From Leptidea sinapis (Eukaryota > Arthropoda > Insecta > Lepidoptera > Pieridae): a stretch of DNA of 64,000 nt. Where the stretch lies: positions 2,294,001 to 2,358,000 of the forward strand of contig NC_066288.1 of NCBI RefSeq assembly GCF_905404315.1, given 5' to 3'. Positions within the stretch are counted from its first letter, which is position 1; the number at the start of each line of letters is the position of its first letter. The position numbers and the translations under genes are program-made. Below, in pieces: positions 1 through 9,227 of this stretch. The notes beneath the pieces were generated by a model. The model searched no databases. It worked only from the letters and a program-made list of their open reading frames with translations, and was not told where the DNA came from.

Positions 1-1224
1 AAAAACATTTGGTTTAGAGAACAGATTAGGATAATTGATAAAAACGAGATTTATAAATTAGTTTCACTTCTGATATATTGTGTACCTTACGAACGCAATT
101 TTTTTTTGTACGCACGCCATTTTCTTTTCTTGACTCACTTTTTTGCATTAAGTATTAGACGTGTAAGTATTTTTGTTTTATCACTATATTATATTATGTA
201 ATATTGAAAGAATTTGTAAAACGAAGAAGCTGTATATGTTCATTTAGAAGAATGGCAAAGAGTTTCTTGCCACTTCTTCTCATTAAAGCTCAACATTTTC
301 CGAAGTGGTGGTAAATAGTAAAAAGCAAAAACTTTCAACATTCATAAGTTTATATATTAATATAATATATCATAGGACATAAAAGTTTGAAAGTAACTAA
401 AATAAATTAGTCGGGCCTTATCTATATCAGTTAATCGTCTAACCTGTTTAACCAAATATATGCTGCAGGACCAAGCCTATTAGATGATCCTTCAATAAGA
501 AGGCCCCATTGTAATTTGAAATAAAGAGAAATGCCAATAAATATAGCATATTCCACCGGTTTTGCCGACACTTGCATCTACATTTTAGACATTTGGTGCG
601 GTAAATTTTACATATTTAATAATAGGTTTATATATTATAATAGCGAAAATCCCGTATACGATAGTCATATATAACTGAAGATTTTCCTTTAAGATTAGGA
701 AGATCATTTATCTGAAAACGAAAGCGGAATGATCCAAGAATAGGACCTTTATTCTTTAACTTCACTAGACAGAGAAATAAAAATATAATATTGACTTTAT
801 CTTTTAAAAGTACTGAACTAAAACCTTCATATCATAAAGTCATATTATAAAGAGAAAAGTTTTGAATACATTTCAAAAACTACTTCAGACTGTCTTTATC
901 ATAATAACTTCTCGTGAAGAGTGATATTTTAATAGCCAGCCGAATTCAGTGAGCATGGGTAAGTATATATTTATAGATATAGCTTTAAGGACACCAAGTT
1001 TGCTATTTACATTTAATTTTAAATATAAAAAGATACTGTTTAATGATATCTCTTATCCAACTATTGCATTGTAGCTAGTTCATGTTCAATAAATAAAAGG
1101 ACTTTAAGTGCAACAAGTGCTCATAAAATATGGATGTGTTAATTACTGGATGTACTTCACCAATAGCAACTGACATTGAGTGATCATTGATTGGCTGTAT
1201 TGACGTACAATAAACAAATGGACT
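1..1224. other. AT-rich stretch without a gene; old LINE-tail fragment (rep-H)
   Basis: No ORF with recognisable content. Positions 240-320 carry a piece of rep-H on the + strand (cues 'agtttcttgccacttcttct' and 'cattaaagctcaac'), which recurs at 18.3, 43.2 and 51.75 kb and looks like the 3' UTR of a LINE. The rest is AT-rich and I see nothing else in it. Confidence 0.5.
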
Positions 1225-1225
1225 C

Positions 1226-1587
1226 TTTTCTACCGCATTTATCACGTGTTCCGAAGAGCTATTTCACCTGATTCCTGCCGCCGAATTCCACCTTCGCACG
1301 ACACGCCACAAATAAGAAAATCATGCCCAACATGTGGATGTGTAACCTCCACAGTGCGGTTTTCAAGGAGCCCTCTTCCACATACTACAAAGCTGTGGAA
1401 TGAGTTTCCTTGTTCGGTGTATCCGGGACGATACGACATGGGTACCTTAAAAAAGCGTACACCTTCCTTAAGCGCCAGCAACGCTCCTGTGATGCCTCTG
1501 GTATTGCAAGAGAATGTGGGCAGCGGTGATCACTTAACACCAGGTGACCTGTACGCTCGTTAGTCCTCCATTTCCATAAAAAAAAGT
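1226..1587 (+). mobile_element. LINE-A, 3' end of ORF2 (pseudogene)
   Basis: C-terminal end of a non-LTR retrotransposon ORF2, the region after the reverse transcriptase fingers and palm. The translation keeps the family cues FRR.IS.DSCRR, STVRFSRSPLPHTTKLWNE and YPGRYDMGTLKK and aligns over its length with the better copy at 16.2-16.58 kb. The segment ends in the shared 3' UTR ('gtgatcacttaacaccaggt', then 'ctcgttagtcctcc') and an A-rich tail at about 1580. A short deletion at the start and several frame changes make it a pseudogene. 5' truncation is typical of LINE retrotransposition. The antisense ORFs here are shadows. Confidence 0.85.
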
Positions 1588-1895
1588 CACAATCCTGCTC
1601 ATAAACTGCCCGAATCAAAACTCTGCCTACGCGTCTTATAGGCAGAGTTTTCGTTCAGATATGTTTTGACTGCACTTTGAATACAACGGCTTGCAATTTC
1701 TTCAGTGAAAAACAATCCAAATACCGACCATGTCCAACTTCTTAAAAAACCTTAATCTATTCCTATCTAAATATATTCCAAGTATGATTTCCGTGAAATT
1801 TATCGTATACTTACAATTAAGATTAGGTTTATAATACTAAAAAAAGAAAATGTTATTTTGAAGAAAATTTTTAAACATTTAATTCGAAGTGAGCT
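1588..1895. other. No gene seen
   Basis: Holds a short imperfect inverted repeat at about 1620-1653 ('actctgcctacgcg' against 'taggcagagt'). Otherwise AT-rich with no coding signal. Confidence 0.4.
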
Positions 1896-2075
1896 CAAAT
1901 TTAACAGTAAGTTAAATTGAATGTCAGAGAGCTTGCGACAGCGGATTCAGTAAATACCTCTCGTGTAGAACTTAAGAACGTAGTATTTAACTCACAAAGA
2001 AACATCTTTTAAGCAAGTATTTAATACAATCCGCTGGATACTGTCTTATATAATTTCAGTTAAGCTAGTCATACA
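1896..2075 (+). repeat. Dispersed repeat M, copy 1
   Basis: Direct match to 14113-14255: 'aacagtaagttaaattgaat', 'gtcagagagct', 'cagcggattcagtaaatacc' and 'tgtaatttcagt'-like ends are shared in the same order. Copy 1 carries about 30 extra bases in the middle. No ORF. The family is not one I recognise. Confidence 0.75.
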
Positions 2076-2277
2076 GGAAGGAATAGCAGCTAGAAATGCA
2101 GTGTAAAGTGCAAAACAAATTTGTAATATATCATGGAACGAAAATCTTTCATATTATACCAGCCAGCAAATTTATGAAAAGAATGAACTAGTAAGCACGT
2201 GTAAATTCCCTATTTCTAACCAAAAGTGATATTTTTTATATCAAAATTTTAAAATGAAGCAATTCTAAACGTAGTAA

Positions 2278-2455
2278 TAATAATATAATATTGGTACACT
2301 CTTACACAAATTATCTTGCCCCAAACTAGGCATTGCCTGTATTCTGGGTACAAGACAACGATATATTTAATACAATATACTTACTTAAACATACAGTGAT
2401 ATTCATCATATAAATGATTGCACCCACCATAATTCAAATCCATTTATGTTTTCCT
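2278..2455 (-). mobile_element. SINE-F, body fragment
   Basis: Body of a tRNA-derived SINE read on the minus strand; the full plus-strand copy is at 56165-56395. Shared blocks are 'aattatcttgccccaaacta', 'atatatttaatacaatatac' and 'atgattgcacc'. The tRNA head is eroded after about 2440 and no clear B box remains. Microsatellite 'taataatataatatt' marks the 3' end on the left, as in the other copies. Confidence 0.75.
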
Positions 2456-3430
2456 CCTAAAGGTTTAAAAAAATCTAAAGTTCCTAACATTTAGAAAGCC
2501 CTCAGTAATTATCATAAATAATTTAAAAAATCAGAAATTGATTTAAAATATAACATTTCGCTAGAAACCCCAAGGTTTAATTAAAATACGACATTGAAGC
2601 ATAGCTGACACTCTTTTGTTAAAACTTTTAATTCCAATAAAAGCTATTTCGTATTCGAAGTTTTTGTTTGGACCCTCCTAACTCACATGTCATACTAATT
2701 ACCATAGATTACGTAAAATGTCTGTGTCGGTGTTAACAAGAATCCCTTCCTAGTCCCACTTACGTCATTTAACGAATATTTATAAAAAAATAAGTGTTCG
2801 TTTTCAATTTTTGAATGACGTCATAGTACATAACAACAGAGAGCACGAAAATAGCATTTATTTAAAGTGTTCGCGTCGGTTGGAATTTTTTAACACTTAT
2901 TAATTTGTTTGAGTTACCGTTTTGGCGGTTGCTATTTATATATATATATGTGTGTAGCGATGTAAATTAAAAAAAAAATCGAAATATATTTAAAAGAAAT
3001 ATTTGCAAATTACCCATTATAAAAGAGCCTATGTGGAGGTAAATGTATTGCAGCGAGCTTGAGTTGATGACAAGCCTTTTCCGTTTTCCAGCTTTTCAGA
3101 ACATAGTACTGTACCTGAGAGTGGCGGAAATTAGATAGCGGCTACCTGTACAGTGTGGAGAGAAGAAACTTGGTTATTCCACCCCAGCATCATTATTTAT
3201 TTATAGTGACGTACACCTAATAATATATAGATATATTTATGAACATTAATTAATGTAAGTTGAATATATTATTGATTCATAAAATCATGACGTAAATCAT
3301 ACAAATATACCTTTATACAAAAACGCCTTTGAATAAACAAAAACGATTATAAAGCTAACAAAATCATTTCGTTTTAGTTTTGAGAAATAAGTTTATTTAT
3401 TGTTTATTGAAAAACTCTTGTCAATTTTGA
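2456..3430. other. No gene seen
   Basis: AT-rich. A short (ta)n run at 2936-2952. Nothing coding and no repeat family shared with the rest of the window that I can see. Confidence 0.4.
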
Positions 3431-3434
3431 CACC

Positions 3435-3545
3435 AATATTTTTATTTACATTTAATTTTAAAGAGAATATCTTTTTATACTTTTTAGTGCATATTATATT
3501 TATTATTTTGGAATAGTGTTTTTGAAGTCGGTTGTTTTTTTTTAT
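3435..3545 (+). repeat. Dispersed repeat Q, copy 1
   Basis: Matches 23340-23440 in the same orientation: 'tttttatactttttagt', 'catatt', 'ttttggaatagtgtttttga', then 'agtcggttg' and a T-run. About 100 bp, no ORF. Probably the end of an interspersed element; the family is not identified. Confidence 0.7.
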
Positions 3546-3889
3546 ATATATTTGAGCATGATTATTTGGTGAGTTGTAGTACTAGTAGTAATAGTACCAA
3601 AGGTGAGAAAGTGTATGAGCAACAATGTAAAGCATAATAACATCAAAATTTTGTTTTTATAATTCTAGTCTGTATATTTTTATATTAATAATTTATATTG
3701 TAAAAGCATGGCTCTATAAAAGATACGTTTAGTTAGCTAACTCGACTTAAACGAGTAGTACGCATAACAAGTTTACATTAATTTGTTATGTTTTGAGTGT
3801 GATAACCCTCACTTTTGGGTTTAATAAAAATTTGAATACAACCTGAGAGTTGAACAAAGCATTCAAGATTTTGTGATGATACGTCACTC

Positions 3890-4075
3890 GAACGGTTAGC
3901 TCAGTTGGGAAAGCACTCGCACGGAACGCGAGAAATGAAATGAAATGAAATGAAATTTATTTGCAGGAAACATTGTACTTAAGGTGTTAACAATATAATG
4001 GATAATCCAATATGTTTCGTCAATTGACATGCAAAATATGTTACGAGAGGTCGTGGGTTCGAGGCCCGTTGTTCA
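3890..4075 (+). pseudogene. tRNA-like sequence of rep-G, split in the anticodon arm
   Basis: Reads GAACGGT acceptor, D arm with AGCTC, anticodon arm CTCGC-ACGGAAC-GCGAG, then about 115 bp of foreign sequence, then the T arm (GGTTCGAGGCC) and an acceptor end TTGTTCA. A and B box-like elements survive. The loop has C where U33 is expected and would show anticodon GGA, but a tRNA-Ser should have a long variable arm and this does not. I call it a tRNA-like pseudogene rather than a gene. Confidence 0.6.
3934..4048 (-). mobile_element. Short LINE tail inserted in the tRNA-like sequence
   Basis: Read on the minus strand it ends in AATAAA followed by a (TTTCA)n run, a usual LINE or SINE 3' end. It is flanked by CGAGA on both sides (3929-3933 and 4044-4048), which fits a short target-site duplication. 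Removing it restores the sequence seen in the uninterrupted copies. No ORF. Host family unknown. Confidence 0.55.
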
Positions 4076-4755
4076 CAAAATTTTGTATTCAAATTTTATT
4101 TGTTTACATTAATTGTTAATGAGATTTAACTCGTATCGTTGCAAAATACTTACTTAATATTATAACTATGAATGTGAATTTTGTTTGCTGAATGTTGTTT
4201 TGAAACTCAATACACATTTAACGCTGATGATGCTGCGAAGACAGGCAAATGATGAAACACAAACAAGTAACGCTTCTTAATCAGAAAAGAAAAAGTTTAC
4301 ATACATGGTAATAAGTTAGCAAAAGGATTGTCTAAATTACCTTTGATGAAAGCAACTTAAAAGATTCTCAGTTAAATAAAATTAAAGTTAGATAAACTCA
4401 TCACCTTGTATGCAGTCAGCACCGCCTCTTTCATGTAGACGGATTTTTCTCGTTTATTCACCTTAAATCGCCGTCATTGCTGGCGAAAAATAAAGCACTT
4501 TGGAAAAGAGCTTCCGACTAAGAGTGGCTATAAAAATTTTCAATAACCATTTGCCAAGAAATAAGAACGGATTATTTGAGAACTGATGAACTTTATCCCT
4601 ATACTGGGGCTATTGACACGATATATCCCTAATGAAAACAAATTTCAAACTGCTGTTCAGTGCCCATATAGCGCAATATTAGTAGGTAGAACTTTGTCAA
4701 AAATTGAGTTATAAAAATTACTTTAATATTTGAAAAAAAGTTGAAAAATTGATTA

Positions 4756-4956
4756 ACGGCCGTTTTCATTAAGCTTAGTTTGACTTACTAGAGTTAGACA
4801 AATCTATCCTTTTACGCTTACTTACAATTTCAATATCCTATAAAAAATAAAATTGGACTATAAATATTGGATATAACTATGGATACATAAGATCTTGTCA
4901 TTAAAGGGTGATAGCAATGTATGCGTAACTAGAGATACGCTATTGAAAACGGCCGT
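4756..4956. mobile_element. 201-bp MITE with TA target duplication
   Basis: Perfect 13-bp terminal inverted repeats ACGGCCGTTTTCA (4756-4768) and TGAAAACGGCCGT (4944-4956), with TA on each outer side (4754-4755 and 4957-4958). No ORF. TA target and short TIRs suggest a non-autonomous element mobilised by a Tc1/mariner-type transposase, but the TIR alone cannot settle the superfamily. The outer TIR contains the palindrome ACGGCCGT. Only one copy in this window. Confidence 0.75.
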
Positions 4957-4964
4957 TAGATAAT

Positions 4965-5165
4965 CTAATATATAAAATTCTCGTGTCATGGTGTTAAACA
5001 TTGAACTCCTCCGAAACGACTTGACCGATTCTCATGGAATTTTGAGTGCATATTGGATAGGTCTAAGAATCGGACAACATCTATCATTTTTATCCCCCTA
5101 AATGTTAAGGGTGGTCCACACGATTTTTTTTTATCTTTTTTGAAATTTTTTTTAAATTTGTTTGA
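4965..5165 (+). mobile_element. Helentron-like non-autonomous element, 5' part
   Basis: Begins 'ctaatatataaaattctcgt', then 'gtcatggtgtt', 'ctcctccgaaacgacttgac' and 'cgattctcatggaatttt'. This is a motif series I know from abundant arthropod repeats that I believe are Helentron/HINE-related; that assignment is from memory and is moderate. It sits directly against the MITE above. Related copies are at 44604-44960 (most complete), 53590-53758 and 63400-63470. Confidence 0.55.
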
Positions 5166-5344
5166 TTATGAGACAGCATTAAAAAATACATACAACTTCA
5201 AATTTTCACCCATCTACGATCAACAGTAACTTTTGTAGCGCGATTTTAATATCGGCAATACAGCGTTTGCATATAATATATTCGTCTAGATAGAGTCTGT
5301 TGTTATTAAAACGATAAAAAAAGGCCAGGAATATTAGTTTAGTG

Positions 5345-5485
5345 TGCGTGACAAGCTACGTCTTACACTCGCGATTTGTATGACACTTTGTGTTAGTGTG
5401 TGTAAATTGCTCAAATAGAGGTAAGTTCTAAAGTATATTTTCGACATTTTCACAGGGGTCATAGTCTATCTAAACGTATAAATGA
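5345..5485 (+). repeat. Dispersed repeat L, copy 1
   Basis: Matches 52440-52580 in the same orientation: 'aagctacgtcttaca', 'cactttgtgttagtgtg', 'cgacattttcacag' and 'gatctaa'. About 140 bp and no ORF. Unassigned. Confidence 0.75.
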
Positions 5486-5527
5486 TCTAAGATAAAATCA
5501 TTGTTCCACTATTTTATTCTACGTGAG

Positions 5528-5860
5528 TACGATAAGGCATTATCTATAAATAAATTTAAATGTTTTATAAAAAAATGGCTTTGTCGTAAATCCTATTACT
5601 CCACTGCTGAATATCTAAATGATCAGACAGCCTGGGACTAGATTGTGATTATTTTATAGCAATAGAAATGACTGCACAATATTGTATATTTTTATTGAAA
5701 AGTGCCAAAAAAAAGAATGCTGGGAGAGTTTCTTGCGCCGCTTCTTCTCTCTCAGAGCGTCATTTGTTTCCGAAGCGGTAGTCTTTCTAGTAGTTATTAG
5801 AAATGACATCAAAAAGAATTCTAAAGGAATCAATTTTGAGAAAATAAATGCCTTTTATGC
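5528..5860 (+). mobile_element. LINE-B, 3' end with 3' UTR
   Basis: Carries the last about 35 codons of LINE-B ORF2 (ALSINKFK..., then RK.YYSTAEYLNDQTAWD and a stop at about 5641), followed by the family 3' UTR: 'gctgggagagtttcttgcgc', 'tttgtttccgaagcggtag', ending 'aaataaatgccttttatg' with tandem 'atgcctttt' units. This matches 34780-35100 read on the minus strand. Heavily 5' truncated, as usual for a LINE. The 103-codon ORF over the 3' UTR is not a gene. Confidence 0.85.
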
Positions 5861-5899
5861 CTTTATGCCTTTTAACGTCAATACATGTTTTGGCCCCGA

Positions 5900-6715
5900 T
5901 ATACCTTCATATTACGTACCTTCTTATAAATACTATCTAAAACAACAAACTAGCGTATATATACACCCTTCATCAATATTGTTGCTACCCTAATTAATAG
6001 ATATTTGTTTCATAGCCGTAGGCAAACTAAACATAAACCAGTGAGGTATTATATGGCAGCTATTATAAACAGTTCATAGCAGTAGTGATTCCCATAAAAT
6101 AACGATGTGTTATGCCTGAAGGATTATGAGTGTTTTGAATGCAGAAGAGATATCTACTCGCATTGAATTACAAGAATTGGTTATGCAATGCTTTTGAATT
6201 GAAAGTAACTAAAATATCGATTGGCACCTCAGATGAAGAGCAGACTTAAAGCACTTGTAAAATTATTGTTTCTTGAGAGGACTATAATAAGAAATTAATA
6301 TCGCTAACTGACAGAAAACGAGGGTAGCAAGTATATTCCACCTATGACTTACAAATTATGTTGATTTTAATATTTTGAAATGTTTTATATTATCTCTAAG
6401 CATGAAGATCCACACTCCATAAAGAAAAAAGTATTGTTGAACCCACAATTTTTATCTCTTTATAAAATTGGATTGGTTGGACGTTATACGTTTAATTAAA
6501 ATCAAAATCACTCAGGTGGAAAGGCCTCCGTTGAAAACACTGGAAAACAGATACCTGAATCTGCAAGAGCCTTCAATTTACGAATATTGGTAAAAATAAA
6601 TATTGGTTGAAAAATAAATATTTAATGCAGCCAAAATCATTCTATTTAAAGGCCGAACCCCTGAAAAACAAGGAGTAATACAAAACCAACCAAAAAGAAT
6701 TGGCTTGAGTTAACT
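5900..6715. other. No gene seen
   Basis: AT-rich. I find no coding region and no convincing link to the repeat families described elsewhere in the window. Confidence 0.4.
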
Positions 6716-6719
6716 CAAG

Positions 6720-6996
6720 ATTCACCACACCAAAGATGAGATCTATACTCCATATGAAATGCAACGTGGGCCAGCTTGATCTAATGGCTTTTTCTATTTA
6801 TGACCCCGACTTTCATCAAAGTGAATTTGGCTGTGCCTTTCAAATGACAATCTTCATTCAAAATTTCTAGACCCACTATTTTGATACTAAGCGGGGTATT
6901 AAGGGAAGTGGTATCGAAAAACAGTTGTACGACAAATGGTTTTTTGTTGTGATTAACGCCCAAAAACTTGAGTTTTCTGCGTTTTGAGTTGAACAA
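6720..6996 (-). mobile_element. LINE-A ORF2 internal fragment (pseudogene)
   Basis: On the minus strand the translation KLKFLGVNHNKKPFVVQLFF, then NTPLSIKIVGLEILNEDCHL and KVGVINR, aligns with the stretch of LINE-A that follows the YADD box (QFNPQKTQVFAITTKKTPFV at 15.78-15.98 kb). The reading continues past a stop with AFHMEYRSHLW, matching RPHMEYCCHLW. Old and diverged. Neither RT catalytic motifs nor the C-terminus is present. Confidence 0.75.
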
Positions 6997-6999
6997 GTT

Positions 7000-7695
7000 T
7001 CAGGTATAAGAAAATAAAACTTGTTTCAATCTTAAGCACCGATCAATACCATTAAAATTAGTAAGGGAATACTCTAAGCTTGGTGGTCTACCTTAACGTG
7101 ACATTGGCAAACTTGTGGTATACCTTCCACAGGAGCCATAGTAGGAAGAATAGAAAAGAAGATTCATTTTAAATAATTTTAACGATCTCATCAAGATCTT
7201 TATACGGCGTCAGTAGTGTCCACCGTCATCTGCTTAACAATGCATGTTATAGGGCTACAACATATCAAAAAAATATTCAACTTTTGTTGAAATATATCAC
7301 ACATCTGTTAAGTTTTCTTGTTGAGTTCCCAGGGCAGGGCTTGTCATACTTATTTAAATGGCACTTCTTCCATAAGATAGTATTTCCTTTTTTATGATTA
7401 ATCACTTCTATTGACTTTTGTTATCTTACAAAAAAATTGAGTAATTTTGGTGCGTCACTTTACATAATATAATGTAAAATGCTGTGTCGAGGGATGCGAT
7501 GGCCGGTCCATGCGTCATGCTCGTAAACGGGTGCAACTTGTTGTGGCGGCTTAAATGTTTTGAAATCGCTAGTAAACCTTGAGACTATAAGACTATAAGA
7601 ATATAGTGATTTTTATAATAATAACAGTTCCTTTATTTCAGGCTACATGGCCCATAAAATAAATACCTTATAGTCTAACATACATATGATATATA
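7000..7695. other. No gene seen
   Basis: AT-rich, with a short tandem 'actataag' pair at about 7585-7600. Nothing else recognisable. Confidence 0.4.
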
Positions 7696-7708
7696 ACCTA
7701 AATCTACG

Positions 7709-7965
7709 TCACATTTTCGCGGCGATGTGAGGCACGGGTTCGGTAGCTTCGACGCGGCGACGTCCGCGATACTTGCGGAACACGACCCCCTTCGGCCACA
7801 GCTGCACGTCCAGGAAGGTTGAAATATGTTCTGTCGGGACGCGGACAACAAAAGAGTTGAAGTCTACTGCGTGACGCGTCACCAACTTTTCGGCACCCAA
7901 CCGGAAACTTGTCTTCTCCACCAAGTACTGAACAATGTCAGAGGCTTTGGTGGTGTGGTGAAAGA
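7709..7965 (-). pseudogene. Retroelement ORF1 C-terminus, FP-like domain
   Basis: An open minus-strand frame runs upstream of the first Met: TKASDIVQYLVEKTSFRLG, then KLVTRHAVDFNSFVVRVP, then LWPKGVVFRKYRGRRR, and a stop at 7709. The pattern 'SF.V.VP....', about 15 residues, 'WP.GV.FR.Y', then basic residues is what I know from the C-terminal (FP-like) domain of ORF1/Gag-type proteins of insect retroelements, where it follows a coiled coil. The segment is clearly more GC-rich and better preserved than its surroundings. The upstream coiled coil or zinc finger is missing. It could also be a fragment of a host FP-like gene; I favour retroelement origin. Confidence 0.45.
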
Positions 7966-7969
7966 GAGA

Positions 7970-8635
7970 GTTTTTATTAGATTTGATTCAATGCTCAACT
8001 TTTTGAAATAGTGGTAAAATCATAAGTATAATAAATAATATATCATCAGACGTTTCAATCCCTTGAAGAAATGGGTACCACTCGCGTTAATAAAAAAAAT
8101 ACTAACATGCAGCAAAATAGTAACACGTTGCTCGCATAGGACAGGTCAGCGCACAACCATGACCACTCGATGTCACTTATTCATGTCACGCATTGCAATC
8201 TCGCATTCGGTAATTACCCCTACGACATAAGTGTCAACATCGAGCTCTACTCGAAAACCTACCGTTTCGATTAAATCTGAACATGGTCGCGGCATTTTCA
8301 AAAGTGATTTCATTTATTGTACAACACTAGTTAATACGATAATATTGAACCTGGATTTCATTACACGTATTATAATACAAATACATAGATTTCATTAACT
8401 ACGAAACTATAAACAGTGGTTTTGCCTGAGAAATATTATAATGACGCTTTTATTTAGTCTTTTCACCTTCAGATTGATTGTTTTTGATTTTTTTAATTTA
8501 TTACATTAATATTTGGACTTTTTATGATTATTTATTGTGTAAAATCGACATATTATTTTATTGTACTTCTTCATCAACTTGGCTTACATTCTTAATTGCC
8601 TAAGATGAAGCTGGGAGTTATCATAAGAACAAAAC
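7970..8635. other. No gene seen
   Basis: AT-rich with a slightly GC-richer patch at 8110-8290, which has no ORF I can interpret. Confidence 0.4.
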
Positions 8636-8639
8636 AAGG

Positions 8640-9080
8640 ATTTAAGCTGGGCCAACCGTTCGAGTACCGCCTCGTTACAAAATTCTGTTTGCTTTGTTCA
8701 ACTCTCAGGTTGTGGCTTCATCTACAGGATCTACTTTACAGTTGATAACCTGCTCAACCCCAATATTTGCACATTAGGAAATTGACTTGAGTGTCGCTCT
8801 TGTAAATAAAATATGAAAAACAAAATTTTATGAACGATGCGGGACTCGAACCCACGACCTCCGGCGTTCCGTGCCGGTGCTCTAACCAACTGAGCCAATC
8901 ATTCGAGGACCGCCTCGTTACAAAATTCTGTTTGCTTTGTTCAACTCTCACGGACGGAGATCGTGGGTTCGAGTCCAGCACCGTTCATAAAACTTTGTTT
9001 TTCAAATTTTATTTGTGTATTAATCCTAAAAGTGAGGGTTATCACTTTAAAAAACATAACATATTATTTAAGCTGGTCCA
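8640..9080 (-). mobile_element. rep-G copy 2, flanked by a 15-bp direct repeat
   Basis: The ends carry 'atttaagctgggcca' (8640-8654) and 'atttaagctggtcca' (9066-9080), 14 of 15 identical, as expected for target-site duplications. Read on the minus strand, the inside holds: the left domain with 'agtgataaccctcac'; an antisense tRNA 3' half; 'gagagttgaacaaagcaaac'; a complete sense tRNA-like sequence; the body 'gttgagcaggttatcaactg'; then a second 'gagagttgaacaaagcaaac' leading to 'ctcgaacggttggcc'. The unit is therefore partly repeated head to tail, with a period near 240 bp. No protein coding. Confidence 0.65.
8831..8904 (-). pseudogene. tRNA-like sequence, intact cloverleaf (rep-G)
   Basis: A 74-nt sequence folds as a cloverleaf: acceptor GAATGAT/ATCGTTC (one G-U), D stem GCTC/GAGC, anticodon stem CCGGC/GCCGG, T stem GTGGG/CCCGC, and discriminator A. 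The pol III A box (TGGCTCAGTTGG) and B box (GGTTCGAGTCC) are present. The anticodon loop ACGGAAC has C instead of U33 and would present GGA, yet there is no long variable arm as in tRNA-Ser. No CCA is encoded. It lies inside a repeat, so a working tRNA is unlikely; a tRNA-like pol III promoter is the better reading. Confidence 0.65.
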
Positions 9081-9227
9081 AATTCTAGCTCACTACAAGG
9101 CTCGAGCCGGCCAAATTTCGCTTGCAAGGTGTTCCTGGGAGGATTTGAGGAGCATTTGACTGCGTTCATCTTGAAACATTATTTAAAAAAAACACCGTCA
9201 TAGGGTTAGATATGTTTCTTTAGATTT

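Larger units (their letters stand above)
3786..4110 (+). mobile_element. rep-G copy 1, tRNA-like repeat
   Basis: Starts with the left domain ('tgataaccctcactttt') also found at 9018-9050 and about 21010. Then comes 'cctgagagttgaacaaagc', then a sense tRNA-like sequence at 3890-4075 split by an insertion, then the common right flank 'ttttgtattcaaattttatt'. The order differs from the 8.6-kb and 21.0-kb copies, where an antisense tRNA-like segment sits next to the left domain. The family is a mosaic. No protein is encoded. I do not know a named family for it. Confidence 0.65.

Noticed and set aside
5682..5993. 103-codon plus-strand ORF
   Set aside because: It is the 3' UTR of LINE-B read through into flanking DNA.
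8831..8904. Functional tRNA gene
   Set aside because: Good cloverleaf, but C33, a GGA anticodon without a serine-type variable arm, location inside a dispersed repeat and similar damaged copies elsewhere argue against a decoding tRNA.
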